Assembly: GCA_030159075.1 (NCBI GenBank)
Contig: BROG01000979.1
Span: forward strand, 1 to 64,000
Direction of reading: 5' to 3'
Source of the DNA: Atrina japonica
Taxonomy: Eukaryota > Mollusca > Bivalvia > Pterioida > Pinnidae
Length of the DNA: 64,000 nt
This document shows, piece after piece, positions 25,565 to 38,050 of this stretch; within the stretch, counting starts at the first letter, position 1; each line of letters starts with the position of its first letter. The translations under genes and the position numbers were made by a program. The notes beneath the pieces were generated by a model that was given only the letters and a program-made list of their open reading frames with translations, made no database searches and was not told where the DNA came from.

Positions 25565-28500
25565 TCATGGTGACCATGGCCATTTATTTTCATAATCACA
25601 AATGAATTCAACTGGAACATTCATGACATCTTTACTATCCGATTCATTTATCCATTTTGTTTTATCGCCTTCGTTAGAATGACTGTACATCAATGGAAAG
25701 TTATTATTCACTTTGAAAGCACCGCTACATGGACGGTACTGCGGTGGATTCTTCGCCATATTTAGACACGTTGGTTTGCATGCTCTTCCGCAATGATCAT
25801 GAACAGTAAGTAGAAATTCACTGTGCAGGTGTAAAGGTCTTTTAAATCCAATATGTTTCACAAACTCAGAATGAGTTTTGTGTGCATCCACAACAACAAA
25901 AGTTTTGTATTTACCAATATAATTCAATCCCTCCGATTCTATATAAACCTTTTCTGTTCCTTCACCTCCAGATTTGCATTTAGGATAAGTTGCAAGGCGC
26001 ATTGAATTTAAAGTACGTTTATAGGAAACCTTTACATTAATGAACGCCCATAATTTTAGGTCTACTTTACCGTCAATCATGTACGAATTGTAATAATGTT
26101 CAGCTTCTTCATTGACCTGATGGTGTTTCAAACGCATTCGATCTCTGATTTTCTGTTGAACACTTCTTCTAGACCTTGCAAACAATGGAACAACGTCGTT
26201 AACCTTCTTTAATGATTGTTCAGAAACTTTTGATGTCTTTTTTCGGCGTATTTGTTTTCCGAATATATTGACACTTTTGATAGATTTAGAAATTTTTGCT
26301 CGTGACCCCACCGATTTCGATTTTGATCTTTTAGCGCCGTCAAACTTTTTATGCAAACTATCAACAGCTTTAATTGTTTTTGTATCTAGATCGACTGCCT
26401 TCAATTGTTTAGCTTTATTACGTTTGTCCACAAAGACTGACGCACCAAATCTAGGACCTACATTTAGTGGTTTGGATGGTAATTTCACCTTTGGTTTTGA
26501 AACTTTCATAAATTTTTTGGAAGATATTCTCTTAAATGATTTAGAAATGGAGCCAAAGAATGAACCTCCAAAACGAGAGGAAGGTTTTGGTATTACTACT
26601 GGTTTTGGTGTTTTCTCTTTACCCATACATACTCGCCTAGCATCATCGGCCACTATATCGTCTCCGTAACAGTTTGGGTATCTAAGGTATGGCTCATATC
26701 TCACAAGTTTTCTAAAATACGGATGAAGCGCATCAATATTTCTTATCTCGGGATAAAAAGGTTCAAATCCCATAGTGTCGTTAAACCTATGTCCTTGTAC
26801 AGTGTTGGTGGGGTAAACTACTTTCCTACCATCTTTGTCCATTTTATCGCGCCAACCAGACCAAATTGAGTCTATCATGGCGTGGTGACAAAAGAATATA
26901 GGATCCCATGCTGCCGTATTCACGCCACTCAGCCAACCATCAGTCCATATATGTGGCCCGTTATGATGACATTCAAGACAGTGTCGAGCATTTCTTCCTC
27001 TCTGTGGTGCGACTATTTGATCCATGCTAGTTGCATTTAAAACAAGATCGATTGCCTCCCTTGTTAATAAACTGCTTTCACCTACAAAAGTACGTACATG
27101 TCTATAGGTACGTTAAACAACGATAAGAACTAAGGCTTTAATTACAATTTGTATATAAGTAAATAATGTCGTACAACATTATGAATTGTTTGTAAACTCG
27201 GCCCAACTTATTGGATGTTTAATATTTAAGACGCATAGAAGGTTTAACACAATAACATCATATGGTGATTAACGTTTGGTGACAAGAAGCAGGAGCCGGC
27301 CTGGCTCAGTCGGTAGCGCGGTCGACTCTTGATCGTGAGTTTGAGTCCAGCCGGCGGTAGGTTGGTTTCCTGTCCTTCGGATGAGACCGAGGACACGTGT
27401 CACAGTAGGTGTCGGTACGTTAAAGAACCCTCACTGCTCAATGGCCGAGCATAGGCCAAAATTTGAAACCTTTCACCGGCATTTGGTGACGTCTCCATAT
27501 GAGTGAAATATTCTTGCGTGGGACGTTAAACAGCAATAAACAAAAACACAAGTATCAGGATATGACACAGTGACAAAATATAATATGTTACATGTAGAAA
27601 TGGACACTATTATATTTACGGTCACATATTTTCATTGATAATTAACATCTCCACGTTATCTTAATTTACGGTAAAAACCGATTTATAATGATTCAATCCT
27701 CCCAAATGATGCTGATAGCGTTTCAATTTATATATAACATCTATCGTAAAAACTTTCACTGTCAATCGCATACAATATAATTTTGATGTAAAGGCGCTAA
27801 CAATACAAAATTCAATAGAGAGTTTCGTTAACTAGAATATCAACATTCTTATTTTCATATGAGACAAAACATTGAACTCGTTCAAATCATAATCAATATA
27901 AATTACCACACCGATGAAAAATAGGATAATAACTTTACACATCTTACCTGAACCGATATTCCTGAGTAGACTTTGACCCGAGATAGTTTTCCAGTTTTTA
28001 AAGGGACCTGAAACTACATTGCCGGTACCTTCTCCAAAATACCTGTCAGTGAATAAGTTAGTTTTTACCGGATCTTCCATCTCAAAGTCCAACGATGAAT
28101 CCCAGATTGGTATCGGAACTCGTAGCTCTGTTTCAATACTGTTGAGGAAAAAATAAAAAAATGATCCAGAGGACATAACACAAATACGTAAGTATTTTAA
28201 CAGATAAAAGTAAATACACATTAAGTTCAACATAATTGGCAATGAGGAAAGAAGGAAGAGAAAGGGGTGGATGTGTCAACAAAGAAAGGAGAAAAAGAGG
28301 AGGAGAGACAGAGAGGGGTAGTCATGTCAACAAAGAAAAGAGAAAAGAGGAGAGCCAGAGAGGGGTAGTCATGTCAACAAAGAAAAGAGAAAGAGAGGAG
28401 AGCTAGAGAAAGGTGGCCATGCCAACAGAGAATGGAAAAAGAGAGGGGAGGCCGAGAATGTGGTCATGTCAACAAAGAAAGGAACAAAAAGAAGAGGACA

Positions 28501-29325
28501 GAGAGGTGTGGTCATGTCAACAAAGAAAAAAAGAAGAGGCAGAGAGCAGTAGCCATATCAACAGAGAATGGAAAAAGAGGGGAGAAGAGGCAGAAAGGGA
28601 TCTTATGGTCATGTCAACAGAGAAACGCTAAAAAGAGGAGGATAGGCAGAGAAAAAGGATTTGGTTTCATACGAATATGATATTTACAAATAGGAGTTTA
28701 ATATTACGAATCATCAAATCAATGTATTTAATCACAAATGACTCTGATATTGTTGTCGGGGGTTGTAACTATATACCACCGGTTACCAATCGTATGTTTT
28801 GTGTTATAATGTAAGGTTTTTAATTTTCATGTGTGTTATTTTTTATCTAATTAAATTTCATATTCATAAAACATGTATAGCTAGTTTTTTGACGACATAA
28901 AATATTGTATAATATCATGGAAAATGTTCACCAATATGAGAGGATAACTGGAAAAATCGCACCATATGTAAGCGGAGATACCTATGGTGTGTGTGTGTGT
29001 GTGTGTGTGTGGTATGTGTGTACGTTTGTGTCTGTGTGTATATGTGTGTTCATGTGCGTCTGTTTACATGTGCGCGTGTGTACGTGTATGTGTGTATGTC
29101 TGTCTCTGCGCTTATCAATGTGTGGTGTGTATATGTGTGTGTGTGTGAAACTGTATGTGTGTGTGTCACTGTGTGTGTATGTTTGTGTCTGTGTGTACAT
29201 GTGTGTTCATGTGCGTATGTTTACATGTGCGCGTGTGTACGTGTATGTGTGTATGTCTGTGTCTGTGAGTATACATGTGTGTGGTGTCTGTATATGTGTA
29301 TGTGTCACTATATGTGTCACTGTGT

Positions 29326-29363
<38 letters not shown>

Positions 29364-31114
29364 GAAATAATAAAATGCGAGTGAATATATTTATCTGGAT
29401 ATAACAAAAATTATTCGTACTGGTTATATTTGAATGAATATGAATATATATAATTCAAAATTAACAACTTTTTTCTAAATCATATTTGAAAGGTTTTTTT
29501 ATACTTACGCGAGTAGATATACTTGATGCCAACCAGGAAAGTTCGCACCACCATGTACACGTCTCATTCTCGTTCCAGAATGCAAGGCAGCAAGTATATC
29601 GTACTTACTCATATTCTTCTCTAACGTCTAAAAATAGAATAAAAATTGGTTAAAATTACTAATATTTGCAATAATCTTTCTTAAGCGTTAATTCTTGACA
29701 ATTCCTCGAGGGCACTGATATCATAATTATTTTAGTTTCACAATAGGATGTAATTATTCCTAATGAAAAAAATCGACAAAATTATAGTCGAGAGTGACAT
29801 CTTTTCCAAAGAAAACAGGCTTGATATACTTATGTCGTATGATTTTGAGAATGCAAAATTTCCATCGAATTGAAAGCAAGATTTATCATGCTAATACATT
29901 AATTAGTTAATCAATTAAAGTATCTTTCTATGTTAAACTAGTTTTACTATCATGAAGCCAATTTCTTTTTCTCATACTTACATGAAGTATAGTGACTATG
30001 ACAAACTCATTAATGTGATCAAGGTGTGTTCATTCATCGACAAATAAAATAATTTATTATTTACGGCATGGATAATTATCAATATTTTATAAGTCAGCTT
30101 ACGACAATTTTTGCTATAAACAACCTTGATAGTTATTCAAAGGCTAAGATGGTAATATTTTTACAGTGGTTACTCTTATACGGATTTGGTTATACATTAC
30201 GGATTTGGTTATACATTTTGAAAATATTATTTGGAGCTCAACTGATGTATTATATTGACACTTCCCATTTAGAAATCTTTGGTTTTATTTAAAATTGGAG
30301 CTCAACCCCTTACAAATCTTATTGACAGAAACGATCGTCTTGAGCATTATAACTTTGGTATTATTTGATAATATGTATCAGTCTTTAGGAAGACCCTTAC
30401 GACATCATATACTATAAACAACCCTGATAGTTATCAAAACTGTATAGGTCCGATTACGACATGTATACTATAAACAACTTTGATAGTTATCAAAACTGTA
30501 TAGGTCCGATTACGACATCGTACACTATAAACAAATGTGATAGTTATCAACATTTTGTAAGTCCGCTTACAACATCATTTACTATAAACAAACCTTGATA
30601 GTTTTAAAAATTTTCATAAGTTCACTTACGATATCGTTTACTTTACACAAGCGTGATAGTTATCAAACTTAGTATATTCACTTACGAAATCATTTTTCAA
30701 TCTGTTCAAGTTATCTGTAAAACTTTTCCATTCATTTCTTGAGAGTGTTCGTATCTCCTTTCTGACACGCCAGCCCTGTGTGTTTCGCTTATGTCTTGGT
30801 TTTCTATTTTCCTTGATCATCTCAATGATTTCGTTGTTTATATTTCTCGATATGGACTGTAAGTAGTTCTTGATATTTTCACTGAGTTCTTGTACAGGTA
30901 TGTTGTCGTCTGCTTCTCTGTACGTGTAACTTCTCATGCACTCGACTTGAATCTGATGAGAAGGTACCTGGGTGGCATCTAAACCGAACGATGCTTCGTC
31001 GTAACAGGATTTCAGAAATGGTGGTATTGATATTGGGGTTACCAAACTGTTAACGACGTGTGAATTCAAAAGTACCGCGGTCAACAATAACAGGATGTTT
31101 GATACTATCTCCAT
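25565..31114 (-). CDS. Tyrosinase-like secreted copper protein B (4 coding exons, 751 aa)
   Basis: Coding exons: 30686..31114, 29509..29627, 27948..28138 and 25565..27081 (phases 0, 2, 1; 2256 nt). Exons 2 and 3 are 119 and 191 nt, exactly as in gene A. A signal peptide covers about residues 1-24 (ILLLLTAVLL core). The propeptide ends at RHKR (107-110). CuA is H159, H168 and H177 (HGGANFPGWH); CuB is CHHNGPH (H285/H286/H290) plus FFCHHAMID (H312/H313). The linker is about 60 residues longer than in A and very basic. It contains NVGPRFGASVFVDKR (454-468) and ends at a furin-like RSRR (549-552). The C-terminal domain has YPKC, YIESEGLNY, HCGRACKPTC, RPC and ends CDYENKWPW. The expected role is secreted phenol oxidation and cross-linking. 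A 5' UTR intron is likely because the ATG directly follows TTTTTTTCAG. Confidence 0.93.
27295..27548 (+). mobile_element. tRNA-derived SINE in intron 3 of tyrosinase B, antisense
   Basis: Head CCTGGCTCAGTCGGTAGCGC has a good A box, and GAGTTTGAGTCCAGC a B box. Tail AAGAACCCTCACTGC, AGGCCAAAATTTG, TGGTGACGTCTCC, GGGACGTTAAACAGCAATAA is shared with 2925..3225 despite a different head. Confidence 0.8.
28229..28662. repeat. Purine-rich ~48-bp minisatellite in intron 2 of tyrosinase B
   Basis: 'catgtcaacaaagaaa' recurs about eight times with spacing near 45-52 bp, separated by GGAGAGA-rich text; an almost pure purine strand over 430 bp. Confidence 0.85.
28987..29357. repeat. (GT)n-rich region with an internal duplication, intron 2 of tyrosinase B
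   Basis: 'gttcatgtgcgt.tgtttaca' and 'tgtgcgcgtgtgtacgtgta' occur twice about 160 bp apart (near 29050 and 29208), flanked by plain GT. Confidence 0.9.
30060..30685 (-). repeat. Degenerate ~61-bp repeats in intron 1 of gene B, each copying the 5' splice site
   Basis: At least five units between about 30380 and 30685, plus one near 30075-30140. Shared text is 'actataaacaa..ttgatagttatcaaaa..gta(t)aagtc..cttacgacatca'. The last unit runs into the real exon 1 donor at 30686: minus-strand GATTTC|GTAAGTGAAT, with GATATCGTAAGTGAAC and GATGTTGTAAGCGGAC in the next units. Confidence 0.7.
30298..30375 (+). repeat. ACGATCGT family fragment
   Basis: GAGCTCAACCCCTTACAAAT, AACGATCGTCTTGAGCATTA, TAACTTTGGTATTA. 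Confidence 0.7.
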
Positions 31115-31149
31115 CTGAAAAAAAGAGCAAACAGATGTAAACGTGAATG

Positions 31150-31375
31150 CCGAATTGCCTGTTCAATAGCGGTTGTTGAGTCGTTTGTACCAATTGTGAC
31201 GAGGATTTTTTTCTCACTTATTTCATTTGAATTTGACTGTAGACTCACGGCGGGTGTAACCGGTCAACTGGGGATGCTTACTTAGCCAAGGAACCTGATC
31301 CCACCTCTGGATTTCCAAAAGTCCGTGTTTGAATATTTTTACCAGATTTGTATATGTATTATAGAAACTATTTTA
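31150..31375 (+). mobile_element. Penelope-like retroelement 3' tail in the 5' UTR intron of tyrosinase B
   Basis: AATAGCGGTTGTTGAGTCGT, GACTCACGGCGGGTGTAACC, GTCAACTGGGGATGCTTACT. It is antisense to the gene. Confidence 0.75.
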
Positions 31376-31600
31376 GATATGAAAATTTAAAGGTCTTTGA
31401 AGCGTCGCTTAAGTATTAAAACAACAAATGATTAAAATGAAATGAGTTTAAAGATAATGATACGCGAAGCCGTTCGAGTTTTAATTGAGTTATATATAGA
31501 TTAAAAGTGTGATATAAATCTAAATGATATCTTTGCTTTTAAGTGTAAAATATTTATATCAAACAAAATATATATATCAAAACAAGGATAATGCTATTAC

Positions 31601-31622
31601 CTTGGTGATGGTGCGTCGTCTG
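31601..31622 (-). other. Likely 5' UTR exon end of tyrosinase-like gene B
   Basis: On the minus strand the sequence reads CACCATCACCAAG then GTAATAGC, a good donor ending at 31601. It lies about 25-45 nt below a TATA box, and the coding exon begins exactly after an AG acceptor at 31114. The implied UTR intron (31115..31600) contains a retroelement tail. The exon's right end (transcription start) is an estimate. Confidence 0.5.
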
Positions 31623-31644
31623 ACTGTATCGTAACAATTATCTG

Positions 31645-31652
31645 TATTTATA
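31645..31652 (-). promoter_or_regulatory. Putative TATA box of tyrosinase-like gene B
   Basis: TATAAATA followed by CAGATAATTG on the minus strand, about 25 nt upstream of a TCAGACG initiator-like sequence that begins the proposed UTR exon. Confidence 0.45.
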
Positions 31653-31993
31653 GATAACCATCTATTTAATATTCAAATACTTTTTCTAAGAATTACAATT
31701 TACGTAATTTCTCTTTTGTTAGATTCCTTGAAACTTAGAAACTTTTCAGAGCAGATATTTTTCAAGCCATATATTTTGTTTCGTTTGATTGTTCGGTATT
31801 TGAATAAAAATTCATTATTCAAGTTAACTGTATATTTATTCTGAATGATGCATTGTTAAAACTTGCCGCTACCTGAGCACAACAAATGCTTAATTATTCA
31901 TTCAGGCCAAATAAATTGCATTATAAATGTATAAACACATATCTAGTAGAACCCACTTATATTGAACCTCGTTACATTGCAATGTCGCTTTAA

Positions 31994-32238
<245 letters not shown>

Positions 32239-32504
32239 AAAGGTGATTTTAAATAAAGTTAAAATCTTTTAAAACCAGAAACGTACCATAAAGCTATATG
32301 TTGTTTTTTCAATGTCATCTAGTAATGATCACGTAAGCATTTAGTTAGAATTATCAATCACTCATTTTATCATTTTTAGGATCATAAGTCATTGACGTGC
32401 GACAAATATGCTAATACCTCAGGTAATACGCTTTTCTTTTAACGACTTGATGTATAAACTCGGCTTTATCAGATATATAAAAAATCTCATATACCAAAGT
32501 ATAA

Positions 32505-32583
32505 ATCAATAGAATGTCCTGGACATAGATACAAATCCGGTAAAAATGAACAAACACGGACCTCTGGAAACCAAGAGGTGGGA
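32505..32583 (-). mobile_element. Penelope-like retroelement tail end, truncated
   Basis: ACCAAAGTATAAATCAATAG, ACACGGACCTCTGGAAACCA, breaking off at GTGGGATT. Confidence 0.75.
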
Positions 32584-33269
32584 TTGTCTAATTACAAAGT
32601 CAGAGCACAAGTTCAGTGGAATGTTATCTGCACATCACAACAATGGACCTGGGAAATTAGATATAGTCATGTATGTGAACATCATCAACAAAATTTAAAC
32701 ATCAAGATTAAGCCTCTCAAATCTCTTTTTTCGGTTCAGAAGCATATCAACTGGCCTAAGAATATGTGGCAGTGACTCACGTTATTAATTGTAATATATG
32801 ACTCTTGTGGTGCCATTTTTTTTTTTTTTTTTTTTTTGTCATATTTTCAAAACGGTTTATAAAAAAGCGTAACATAGTCAGACTACTTAAGGTATCATAT
32901 AACTACAAGATTATCATATGACGTCCAAGGTGGGAAGTATATTAGTGCACTTAAGGTTGACCTTTGAAATTATCTAAGTCAAAGTTGTACAAAGAGTGCG
33001 CGATACTTTATCATGGGGATCTGGACTCTACATAATTCTATGTCAACGATGTCTTTAATAGTTTTGCTCTAATGTATTATGTAAATGAATTAGGCGGTCG
33101 ACCCATCAATTGTTTTCAGCACTTGAGCGAGTTTACGGTCTTCAAGGCTGCAGTTTGAAAATATATATATTCACCTCCACTGTGTTAACTTTTCCAAATT
33201 TCTCTTGTTTAAATAAATTTCAAATATTTCTCAATATCCAAAGATAATGTCTTAGATTACATTATATTC
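32584..33269. other. Intergenic; contains a poly-T tract
   Basis: About 20 T at 32817-32837. No gene or other repeat supported. Confidence 0.4.
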
Positions 33270-33960
33270 ATGTAAAATGTCTCAAATACCAAAGTATAAA
33301 TCTTTAGGATGTTCAGAATATGAATACAAATCTGGTTAAAATAGACAAACATGGACCTCTGGAAACCAAGAGGTGGGATCAGGTGCCATGGATGAGTAAA
33401 CATCCCCTGCCGACCGGTCACATTCGCCGTGAGTCCACAGTCAAATCCAAATAAAATACGTGAGGAACGAATCCTCGTCACAGTTGGTACAGACGTCTCA
33501 ACAACCGCCAACGAAAAGGCAACTCAACATTTCACTTAGTGAAACAGAGTAATCATAAACAAGACTATTATACCATGTATTATATTATATCATGTGGAAT
33601 ACAATAAAATGATGAAGTACCAATTGGTATTCGAAATTCTAAGTTCATTTGAATACCACAAATTGGATACTAAACATGTCAGCAAGAACAACAATTGCGA
33701 ATCCCAAACGACATGAGTCAAGGTGTCCGGAAGGAGTCATGCCAAACCTGTCGCAAATTTCTATGAAACCTCTCGAGTTTGGTGAATAAGTTTAGCTCGG
33801 TTAAAATGTCATCAGTTAGTTTTTGGTTTAATTTATCCTTAATTGCACTGTTGTCTGGTTCCGTAAACGTATTTAGAAGCGTATTGCGATCTAGGTAAGA
33901 ATTACATTGCATTTAGTCGAAGAATACTGGGATTGCAGAATACAAAATCAAAACAACAAC
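33270..33960 (-). mobile_element. Internally deleted Penelope-like retroelement
   Basis: The 3' tail (33270-33560) is followed, in minus-strand terms upstream, by the 5' region (33610-33960). The latter encodes a frame reading SYLDRNTLLNTFTEPDN and TKLERFHRNLRQVWHD. The polymerase between them is missing. Confidence 0.65.
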
Positions 33961-34384
33961 AAAATAACATTAGCGTTTAGTGGCTTTTAGGATTTATATC
34001 AATCATTTTCTGATTTCTCATTTCTTGGGTTGCCGCTATGTACCAGTGAGAGATACTGAGTCTGATACCATAAAACTTAAGAATTACTCAAGACTGAAAT
34101 TTCATTCATTCTCGGCTAATACTGAAATCTGATTGATCGAGCAGGTCGGATTGAGAATATTCTCAGACTTCAGAAAATTCTCAAGTTGTAATATGCTGGG
34201 CCATGCTATATGCTCAATTGTTTTATTATTTCAACTTATTTTATTGGAAACGATTACGTGTTGCTCTTTTGACCTCGTGTATGCGTAATGCACAAGACAT
34301 TCATTTATAAATCAATACAGAAAAATATTCATATGACAAAAAGGGATCAGTAAAAAGGCTTAGAGCTTATGTCAAATTAAAATT

Positions 34385-34720
34385 AATTTTGGGAACTTTT
34401 TTGAATTTTTCTGACTTTTTATAGAAAAATCAAAGGAATTACACCTATTTTATCAATTTTATAGGCACACTTTACCTGCTCACTAAGCAAAAGTTAAAGT
34501 GTTAATCACATTGGCCGAGCGGAACTAGGTGCGAAAATTTGGGGATTTTTTTTTTATTTTCTTACTTTTTATAGAAAAAATTAAAGGTTTTACACCTATT
34601 TTATCAATTTTAGGGGCACGGTAACTCTGCTCACAAATTTTAATTGTTGGGTTAATTATAAGGCAATACTTCATTAGAGGGTCGTGTTTTACGCATCTAA
34701 TAAAAACAATATTTTTTTTT
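34385..34720. repeat. ~170-bp direct repeat
   Basis: 'cttactttttatagaaaaa', 'ttacacctattttatcaatt' and 'ctgctcac' occur twice, at about 34400-34480 and 34560-34640. Confidence 0.75.
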
Positions 34721-35091
34721 TTAGTTTGGAAGCCCATAGAAGAGCATTATTCTGCATCCGGACGCGAAAAAACGCCAAGTAGGTTTTATCCGCAATTTAA
34801 TCACTTTGATTACCTTCTCAAAAGAAGGTTGGATTAGCACAAAAGTTATTTAACACCGGGAAAGAATTTTGTTCTAGTATCCTCCAGATATTAAATTTTT
34901 ACCTCTTTATCGTTAAAATATTTAGTTAATAGATTAACTCGGAAGCCAGATGAGGTATTCTCTAGCTTCCAGACTCAAAATTACTGTTTCACCGTGACTC
35001 GTTTTCTTTCAGGCCAAATATTTCATTAAATTATCAGGGTGGCTCAAAGGTTGTTTTTTTTAGGGGGGGTCAAGATGCCGTACACGTGCAA

Positions 35092-35418
35092 ATGGTGCGT
35101 TCATTATGTGTAAAGAATAAGATTTATATCATTGATGATTTCAGAAATTTCATATCTTTAGCAGATAATAACACAAGGGAAAGACGTATGCATTTTGATC
35201 CAATGCAAATAGATTTATATTCATACATTCTGAGAAATATCTATACCGATATGAAGAACAAACCAAATTTACAAAATCCAAAATATACAACCAAAGCCAA
35301 GGTGGGTGTTACAGGAGAGGATGTTAAAAATGTTTTCGCCGCGAAAATTTTGGCAGACCCTAATTTAAAAGCTCTGGGAAGTCTTTTTCTGCATTCCAGA
35401 CGTAATGATTATATATAA
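35092..35418 (+). CDS. ORF of unknown family, 108 aa, possibly transposon-derived
   Basis: Reads as a plausible protein (LRNIYTDMKNKPNLQNPKY, VGVTGEDVKNVFAAKILADP, LGSLFLHSRRNDYI) with balanced composition, unlike the AT-driven frames around it. No intron signal is needed. I cannot name it. Just upstream, in another frame, is ATG-PYTCKWCVHYV-stop, so a frameshifted longer ORF is possible. It is followed directly by retroelement sequence from about 35490, and preceded by direct repeats, so I suspect a mobile-element gene remnant. Confidence 0.35.
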   Translation: MVRSLCVKNKIYIIDDFRNFISLADNNTRERRMHFDPMQIDLYSYILRNIYTDMKNKPNLQNPKYTTKAKVGVTGEDVKNVFAAKILADPNLKALGSLFLHSRRNDYI

Positions 35419-35489
35419 AAAAAAATGTATGTGAAAAAGTGAGGAGTGGCGGTCCCCCATGTCCCCAGTTCTTAGACTTATGTAATAAT

Positions 35490-35905
35490 GACAATGTCCA
35501 TACGTATGTCAATGCGATATATCCAAGAATAATTATAGACACCACAGAATCAAGCACATACGCTTCTTAATCGGATATTCAATTCATTGACGGGAAATAG
35601 ACAACCTATACGAAAAGTGTGATGATTGTGGTTTGCTGTCGCCATCATTCGACATTTAAGTAGTCATATCAATCTATCGCCTACATATGGTGTTTATATA
35701 TCGCAACTGATCCAATATACCAGGGGATGTTCTTCATATGAACATTTCATATGCAGGGGGAACTACTAACCGATAAGTTATGGTCAAAGGGATATCGCAT
35801 ACAGAGGTATTTGCCTGTCCATTTTTTTACCAAATTTGTAGCTATATCCTGGACATCCTAAAGATTTATACTTTGGTATCTGAGATGTTTTATATTTATC
35901 AACAA
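35490..35905 (+). pseudogene. Penelope-like retroelement, decayed polymerase and tail
   Basis: 'tatgtcaatgcgatatatcc', 'gaactactaaccgataagtt', 'caaagggatatcgcatacag' and the closing CCTGGACATCCTAAAGATTT. Confidence 0.65.
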
Positions 35906-36120
35906 AAACAAAATCTTCAAAGTGTTTGTAAACACAAAATATTCCTCAGAGAAGCAAAGATAAAAAGCTGTGAACATAAACGAAGTTTTCACATTCCATC
36001 TTGATAGTAATTCAACAAGACACATACATCTTCATGCGTAAGAGATTTGATTGATGAGGGACTTCCTGTCTAACTCTTTGTACTTCTCGGTAAGTAAACA
36101 CTATGTTTACATTTTGTTTA

Positions 36121-36179
36121 AGTCGCTTGTTTTGTTTTTTTTTTTTTTGGTTTTTTTTTTTTTTTTTGGTTTTTTTTAT
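36121..36179. repeat. Poly-T with GG interruptions
   Basis: T-rich 59 bp. Confidence 0.9.
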
Positions 36180-36271
36180 AGCAAGTACCAAAAATTCATA
36201 TCGACGTACGATTATTGTATTTTTGTATTATTCATGCGACATGTAACTGACATCATTTCCTTTTGGAATGA

Positions 36272-36508
36272 GGGGTTTCCGTAGCCGAGTGGTTAGACCA
36301 CAGTGTTTTGGATCATGAAGTCTCTCACTTCTTATCAGCGCAGGTTCGAGACATTGTGAGAAAATTTGCCAGTTAACTTGTGGAAATCCGGGGGCCACTT
36401 CCCGGATACATTATAGCCGGGTTCTCTCCCCCACCATTAAAAACTGGTCGCCCCCATATAAATGAAACATTGTTGAATGAGGCGTAAAACACTATTCAAA
36501 ATTCAAAA
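36272..36508 (+). mobile_element. tRNA-derived SINE (type 1), well preserved
   Basis: Head TCCGTAGCCGAGTGGTTAGA, then CGCAGGTTCGAG (B box), TGTGAGAAAATTTGCCAGTT, GGTTCTCTCCCCCACCATTA, end GAGGCGTAAAACAC. Confidence 0.8.
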
Positions 36509-37077
36509 TCAAAAAGTTCACCACAAAACCAAAGGGTGTAATTTATTTAGTTTCTTCGATACTTTTTCCATTTGGTTATATATGTTTATTAATTACCATT
36601 ATGCAATTGTTATTTTTAATCAAAGGGGGTAAACTTTTCGTTCAAATACAGCGGGTTTTAAAATAACTGGGTATCCAGTCCCCATTCACTCATGTTTTAT
36701 ACGTGGACTTTCAATTTGACCATTCAACAAAACTTTTGAATCTAGGCAAAAGTAATTTTAATTTCATAACTTTAAATAACACAAATAAAGTTTATGTAAC
36801 ACTTATACACATGTAATAAAATCACCTGACATTAATCTGTTTGTTTCACACAATTGTTCAGTATTGGATTAAAAAAACTTCAGTTCATCAAAAAACAGTG
36901 GGAATTCAGATTATAATGCCTCAGTAATAATGTAGAAAATTTAAGTCTGATTTTGAAAGCTTGAACAGTTTGTTTGCAGTAGACATTTTACTCATCCAAG
37001 TTTGACAATGTGTATATCATTTGCTAATCTTCTATGAATTATAATATATTTTCGGGTATGGAAATATAATTCACTTA
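36509..37077. other. Intergenic, no feature recognised
   Basis: No supported ORF or repeat. Confidence 0.4.
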
Positions 37078-37430
37078 TAACCACTAGGTCGTTGCCACTG
37101 CTGGTGGACCGTTTGAATCCCCGAGGGTATACATAAGCCTAGTACCTGGTATTTCGATACTAAAAATTTTATACTAAAGTACTATTTGGCACTGATAACA
37201 CCATTTAAATTCCAAAGTTTTCTAAAGCTAAGATAGTCATCTTTTAACAGTGGTTACTCTTAGACGGATTTGGGCTATACTTTGAGATTTATTATTTGAC
37301 CTTGTATGATACCACTTTCTCTTTAGAAAAAACATATACATTTTAAATTGGAGCTCAACTGATGAAGTCTAATTGACAGAAACGATCGTCTTGAGCATTG
37401 TAACTGTGGTATTATGTTTATAATATTTAT
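37078..37430 (+). repeat. ACGATCGT repeat family, near full-length unit (~350 bp)
   Basis: Runs from AACCACTAGGTCGTTGCCAC through CCCCGAGGGTATACATAAGC, GTGGTTACTCTTAGACGGAT and GACAGAAACGATCGTCTTGA to TATTATGTTTATAATATTTA. It serves as the reference unit for the family. Confidence 0.8.
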
Positions 37431-37534
37431 TTGTACACTGTGAACTTAACATGTATGGTAACAACTTTTGGACATGTGTTTTGACCAGTACTCTATAGCA
37501 TGGCATTGTTCATTGTAAGTTGGAAAATTATTAT

Positions 37535-38050
37535 ACACATCCTGAAGATTAATACCTTGGTATCTGTGATTTGTATATTGTATCCTGGACATCCTGAAGA
37601 TTTACAGTTAGGTATCTGTGATTTGTATATTGTATCCTGGACATCCGTCAAAAGCACTGTAATGAGGAACACCTATTTTTTTTCTTGCAAAAATTACAAA
37701 AATGATCTGAGATTTTTATATGCAACATAGTTTTTTCGCTTTGAGTAAAAATGTGATTTTTGACGCAGTTAAATCAAGTTTTTCTCAACAATAATTTGGC
37801 ATTATGTGGATAATATTAAAACCTAGTTTTATCCACAAATTGCTACGTCAATATCACATTAATGAGCTCAACTAATTTTTCTAAAGTTAAATCAATTTCA
37901 AAAGGTCTGTGTTTGTCCAATATTCACCAGATGTATATATTGTATCCTTGACGTCCCTAAGATTAATACTTTGGTATCTCATATTTGTATATTGTATACT
38001 GAACATCCCTAAGATTTATATTTTGGTATCTGTGATTTGTATATTTATCA
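37535..38050 (+). mobile_element. Clustered ends of the retroelement tail
   Basis: 'tatcctggacatcctgaaga' and 'ggtatctgtgatttgtatat' recur at about 37540, 37580, 37640, 37930 and 38000, as tandem partial tails. Confidence 0.6.

Noticed and set aside
27832..28242. 136-codon ORF starting in front of tyrosinase B exon 3
   Set aside because: Only 27948..28138 is coding; the N- and C-terminal parts are intron read-through.
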